Shown one piece after another: positions 59,401 to 64,000 of a DNA stretch of 64,000 nucleotides. The translations under genes and the position numbers were made by a program. The notes under the pieces are model-generated. The model searched no databases. It was given only the letters and a program-made list of their open reading frames with translations, and had not been told where the DNA came from. The first letter of the stretch is position 1. The number at the start of each line of letters is the position of its first letter. Source of the DNA: Casuarius casuarius. Taxonomy: Eukaryota > Chordata > Aves > Casuariiformes > Casuariidae. The stretch lies in contig PTFA01000082.1 of NCBI GenBank assembly GCA_003342895.1, positions 749,527 to 813,526 on the forward strand. The letters run 5' to 3'.

Positions 59401-61749
59401 CTCCAGTGGAGTAACAATTTACTAGAAAACATTTTGTTTTTGTTCTCCTCAGCTTCTGAATTAGGTGTGGCATAAGGGAGGGGAAAAGGTGGCCTCATGT
59501 TTCACCAAATCATGACCCAGTCATTTTCAGGCCAGTCTCAGTTATATACTAGGGTTTCAGCGAGGCTGCTTTATCTTAAATTGACTGTCCATAGCCCTAA
59601 TCTGATTAATCCAGTTTTCCTGCTGCAAATGGATGGATTAGGATAAAAAGATGGCCAGTGGAGTCAAGAAGATGGCCTGGAATATTTCATGTTCTCTTCT
59701 ATTCCATTACTTTGTATGGGAAACACAGAACCAAGCCAGGAGTAATATCCATTAACGGCTATGAAAGTACTCAAAACCCAAGTATTCATATGAAGACTTC
59801 TGAGTACAGAGTCTCTCTACTGTGATGATTATTTACGTACATGCTTCATCTAGAATTCTGTTCTAAACATAACAACAAGCACACACATGTAGGAGATATC
59901 TACATCCTTTATACAGTTGCATTAGGGACAATTTTANGGGTTAGGAGGCATACTGTGCTAAGCGTTATACAAATGAACAACACAAAGTAAACTGCAGGCC
60001 AGAGAATACAGACTAAGATTGTGACAAGGTCGAATAAATGCCATAACGACTAGCATTACATCACAGTTAATATCTATAGGAAGAGATAAAGAAATAAACN
60101 GTCAGTATTTGGAAAAAAACTCCAACACCATACCTGTAAACAATATTTTTTGGATGTCTATAACTCGGCTAAATCTAGAACCAAGCCCTGCCAAAATACT
60201 AATCTGAGATCTGGACCATGGAGATGCCAGGGTTCCTTCAAGAGATAGCTGGTAAAAATATTAAATGCTGGCAAAACCTCTTTCTCATAAATGTCCATAA
60301 CAATATAACTCCAAAACAAAGTAAGATGCTTTGAAAATATACCAAGCTGCAGACGAAATGGCTTGTTTGGTGATGTTTGGCATTGTTATAATGGCCTTAC
60401 AATGGAAAATATGTGACAAATTAAAAACTGATATAGCTACAAAAGCAGCCTGTAAATTGCACTAATGAATGTTAAAATTATCTAGTTAAACATTCAGAAA
60501 GCAAAAAATATCAGATTAAAAACTATTTTCCTGTGCAAAGGAATGATGGAATACTGCTTCCTTATTGTTTCAAAAATGAAATATCATATTTTTTCACACT
60601 GCAGTGCATAAAATATTCTGTCATTTTAGTGATGAAATATATGATGAGAGCTATCTAATAGAGGAGTACAAGGAGATTCTATGGTGTTTTTAAGAGTGTT
60701 TATCAGTCAAATTGGAATAAATTGCAAACTTCACTTTCTATTCTTCCTTGCCTAAACGAAGGTCCCTCCTATCTTGCACCACACTATCCATTTTGCTAAG
60801 CTATAGGCTGAAGACTTATGACACTTTCAAGCTAAAATATGAATTATAATCTGAGTAAAATCAAGCAAATCTTTGTCATCAGTGTCAGGAAAAAAGTGGC
60901 CCAGGTCTATATGAATATTCAAATTTTCAATGAAGGATGACAGATCTGCAAGTTATAACTTTTTCTTTCTTGAACTTTCAACTTCAAAAGTCTGTTATAA
61001 TGTACAGTATTGCCCCAGAAAGTCACTGAAAATGAAAATAAGTACTAGGGAGAAAATGTTGGCTGTTTTGTCTAATACAAAAAATATAGTGGACACTGCG
61101 AAGTGAGTCATTCAGCAGTAATTTANACCAGTTGAGCATTCATAGAACACTGCATTTTGATATGGATAAAGGTACCCATCATATCCTAGTCAGGTTAATT
61201 CAGATTTANATCTGACAATCCATTTTACATTAAGCAATTATTTCCCAGCAGCTACCTTCTGAAAAATGATGCAGCTTTTGATGTCCTAAGAGACAACTGA
61301 AAACACTGAAGAACAATTAAGTAAGCAAGCTAAGGTTAGGGCTGTTGTCTTTACAGAATTTCATTATATTGAGAGTTCAAACTGTTTTATTGCATCTTAG
61401 AAAATGAGTCCTACCTGGAAGCTAACACATTCCTTAATCCAAAATTTCTTGAGAAGACTTCAGATTGATTTATTCTATGATGTACAGATCATGGTCTCTA
61501 CATGAGGAAGTCTGCTAGAGTTTAACCCGTGTAGATAGCATCACTACATATGTGGAGACCTCAGAGATTTTTTTTTTAAGCAGACCTTATTAAAAAGTGC
61601 TCTTTAATATGCATGTGCCTTACTTATTAGCAAGTTGTATCATATAATTTATTTGTGCATGCCTTTGTCATGACACAACTACAGCCATAAAGGTACAGAC
61701 TGTCATGCCCTACTGGCACACTGCTTGCTCTGAAGGTCACCAGAAAAAA

Positions 61750-61851
61750 TGATTTCTGCCATAACATGGTCTAATTTTGTGTTTGTAGGAACTCCCATAA
61801 TGATTTCTGCCATAACATGGTCTAATTTTGTGTTTGTAGGAACTCCCATAA
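61750..61851. repeat. perfect 51-bp tandem duplication
   Basis: The unit from TGATTTCTGCC to AACTCCCATAA occurs twice head to tail without a mismatch (61750-61800 and 61801-61851). The following bases (TAATTC) diverge from the unit start after one base. It has no coding or repeat-family content that I recognise. Perfect identity means a very recent event or an assembly artefact. Confidence 0.95.
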
Positions 61852-64000
61852 TAATTCTCTTAAGAAGTAGCTAGCATACATTATTATTAATACATCATTG
61901 AATGAACCTCCAAAACTCTCACCTTTCTCATTAGATGACTTAAAATCAAATTTAGAATACAAATTGAAAAAAACACACTGATAAAAGTTACGCAAGGGGT
62001 TAAAAGCACTTTATGGTGTGTGTGCAAAGAGGGGACCAGAGGGGCAAAAATAAACCTCACTTGGAAAAGAGCCTCTATCTCCAAGTGGAGGTTTAAAAAC
62101 TGATATTTAGCAAAAATGTTCTGAAATTGTATCTCTGTAGGGCAGTAAAAAAAAATCCATTAATAACATGTTTGTTGCTGTCGAAGTGTCTATTATGAGG
62201 CTCAGGCTGTGTGAAAGCCTGTCTCTCCACAAGAGAGATATGACAGGCTTGTCGGGAGGGAAAGGAGATGGCTGAAGATGGATATGTGCTGCCCTGTTGA
62301 CAAGTGGTGGGTGCAAGCAAGAAGATGGATCACTAAAAATTTCCATTATATCAAGAAAAACACAACTTGCCCCTAACATCACCTTTGATAGTTTCTTAGA
62401 CCAGCTGCTTCCCTGACACCCTACTGAGGAACAAATTGCTTTCCTAGCAGGACATTTGGACACTCTTGCATTAATAGATATGGATCTCAGCATGCCAAGC
62501 CAAGCAAGAAGGCAATTTAATATGAGCAACACTGTCATCTCAATTTAGGACAACAGCTAGGATGCCCTTCAGGGCATTGCAACAGCTTCTAGAAGCACAC
62601 AGCATAAGACATTCTTGCTGTCTTAAGGCTATAGAAAGCTGGTATTTCTAGTAAATAGCCAAACCAAGGAGAATGGAAAATGTAAATGCATAGATGACAA
62701 CAGCATTGTACTGTCTAGGAGCATCAGTTTCAACTCTAAGGCCTTTCATTTCCGTAACAGACTGCAACAAAGTTTGCAGGGAAAGAACAAAAGGAAAAAC
62801 CTTGAAAAGCCAGGAATAACAGTAGGTGGCAGGCATTTCATTTTCAGGTGGAGGTGAATTTCAAAAGGAAAATTTAGCCAATTCTGATAGCTGTCTAGCA
62901 TAACAGCATAACAGTGCTAAACAATAGGAAGAATGCAGAAGCTTTAAATATTTACTTTGTGATAGTGAATGTTTTTAACATCTTTAGGGTATTTTTTTTA
63001 GTAATCATGTGGGTGCTTTAATGCTTTTATGTTTGCACAGTGCATTCTTCATTAGTCATGTAGGTGATCTTCAGTTAAACCTAAACAGAAAAGCAAGCTG
63101 GAGATGTCATATTTTAAAAACAGTAGGTGGTGTGGTGGGACAAATTCTCTATGACCATAGTTAGAGGGAGGGTTGAAGATTTCCTGACTTATCAGAACCT
63201 GCATGCCTTCAAATGTCAGGAAATTGAAAACTTGGAGCTGTAGGAGGGCAGTCAGGTCTGGTTATGAGAGAAAGCAGTGAGCAAACAGGTGTCTCCACTG
63301 GAAAACAGAGGTGTTTCCTCTATGCTGTACACACAGATAAGATCCATGTGGCAGATAAATAAAAGCTATGACGCCTTATTAGGATGCCTTGACAAAGAAA
63401 GGCTTAAAGAAAATAATTTCTGACCAACTATCTATCTGCACCAGTTTTCTAGAGGCAAACTGCACCTGACAATCCAGCTCACATAGGTATGTGAACAGCT
63501 GGTTTACATACACTGTTATTCAAAGTGCTCCCATCAGCAGTGGAGGCCCACCTTACTGCTCCCTTGCAGCTCTNGCAGATGCCCACCTGTCCATGATAGT
63601 GCTCACCCCCAATGGTAAAAGTGCGGACTAGCAATCTGTGTCTAGATGTCTAATTAGCACCAATGAGACATTCCTGGGAGATTTGGTTCCCAAAGAGAGA
63701 CATGACAAACACTAGATGTACCATTTCAAATTTCCTAAGCAAACATATGGTTTCACAAAAGTACCTCGGGTCTTCAGGGGACCTGCTATAAGGTTCCTCC
63801 TTTGAGTGGTTCATCTGCACGCTCTTTAAAGACCATATGAACACTAACAGTAGCATTGATTATTCACACTGAGTCACTTCAAGAAACAACTGCACGATCT
63901 TTGGAAAACTACTCTTATCTCTGGAAAAGTACTCTGACAAAATCATAAGCTGTAACAGAGGGACAGACAGCCTTTTCACGGGTGAAAGCAGGCAGGGGGC
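61852..64000. other. anonymous non-coding stretch
   Basis: The minus-strand 143-codon frame at 62107-62538 starts with ATG but resembles no known protein and has no supporting splice or promoter context. Nothing else recognised to the window end. Confidence 0.5.

Larger units (their letters stand above)
53087..61749. other. long anonymous AT-rich stretch
   Basis: No transposon, RNA gene or convincing exon recognised in 8.7 kb. Small simple repeats occur at 55311-55342 (CTAT/CTCTAT) and 56408-56423 (ACC). The longest frames (88-89 codons at 54343-54609 and 58158-58427, +) have no recognisable domains. Confidence 0.55.

Noticed and set aside
62107..62538. 143-codon minus-strand open frame with ATG
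   Set aside because: No recognisable domain, and an overlapping second minus frame. Nothing suggests a promoter, splice sites or retrocopy hallmarks.
797..63574. Regularly scattered single n bases
   Set aside because: Isolated ambiguous calls typical of an assembly; no sequence motif is associated with them.

Overview
The window looks like non-coding sauropsid nuclear DNA, most probably from a bird. I find no complete protein-coding gene, no rRNA or tRNA gene, no CRISPR array and no operon-like layout. It is AT-rich, and open frames are short and scattered over all six frames. The best lineage evidence is two CR1 retrotransposon 3' ends (2371-2783 and 46767-46870, both minus strand) of the avian/archosaurian type. 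The second still carries the 8-bp terminal repeat (CACAGAAT on the + strand). Single n characters occur roughly every 1-2 kb and look like assembly ambiguity, not biology.

The recognisable content is a layered record of old mobile elements. The younger layer is the two CR1 3' ends. An older CR1 layer has a 1.1-kb sense copy at 6540-7640, antisense copies at 5282-5520 and 15595-17020, and a small 3' fragment at 36775-36850. The oldest layer is an L2-clade LINE reverse-transcriptase remnant at 30355-31390 (+), MIR-type SINE fragments near 9.8, 27.1, 40.9 and 43.4 kb (with a weaker one at 18.4 kb), and a possible tRNA-derived SINE at 47.7 kb. There are also short palindromic, probably non-autonomous elements at 34.1, 37.2 and 46.6 kb, and an unclassified dispersed repeat at 4.2 kb. 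Simple repeats and a perfect 51-bp tandem duplication at 61750-61851 complete the inventory.

Layout: 0-10 kb is the most repeat-dense part. 10-15 kb is mostly anonymous, with a GC-rich patch at 13.3-13.9 kb. 15.6-18.4 kb holds old LINE/SINE debris. 18.4-30 kb is largely anonymous. 30.3-31.4 kb is the L2 remnant. 34-47.8 kb has scattered small old elements. 47.8-64 kb is nearly featureless apart from simple repeats and the 51-bp duplication.

Several places have a good splice acceptor, an open frame and a donor (3694-3810, 9396-9467, 18238-18346, 41733-41842), and one looks like a terminal exon (50660-51105). None encodes a peptide I recognise, and such arrangements arise by chance in 64 kb, so they are listed as leads and not as genes. 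The window could be an intron of a large gene or an intergenic desert; the sequence alone does not decide. I found no convincing new biological system. The most interesting items are the palindromic element family, the tRNA-like SINE, the unusually long CR1 and L2 fossils, and the candidate exons.
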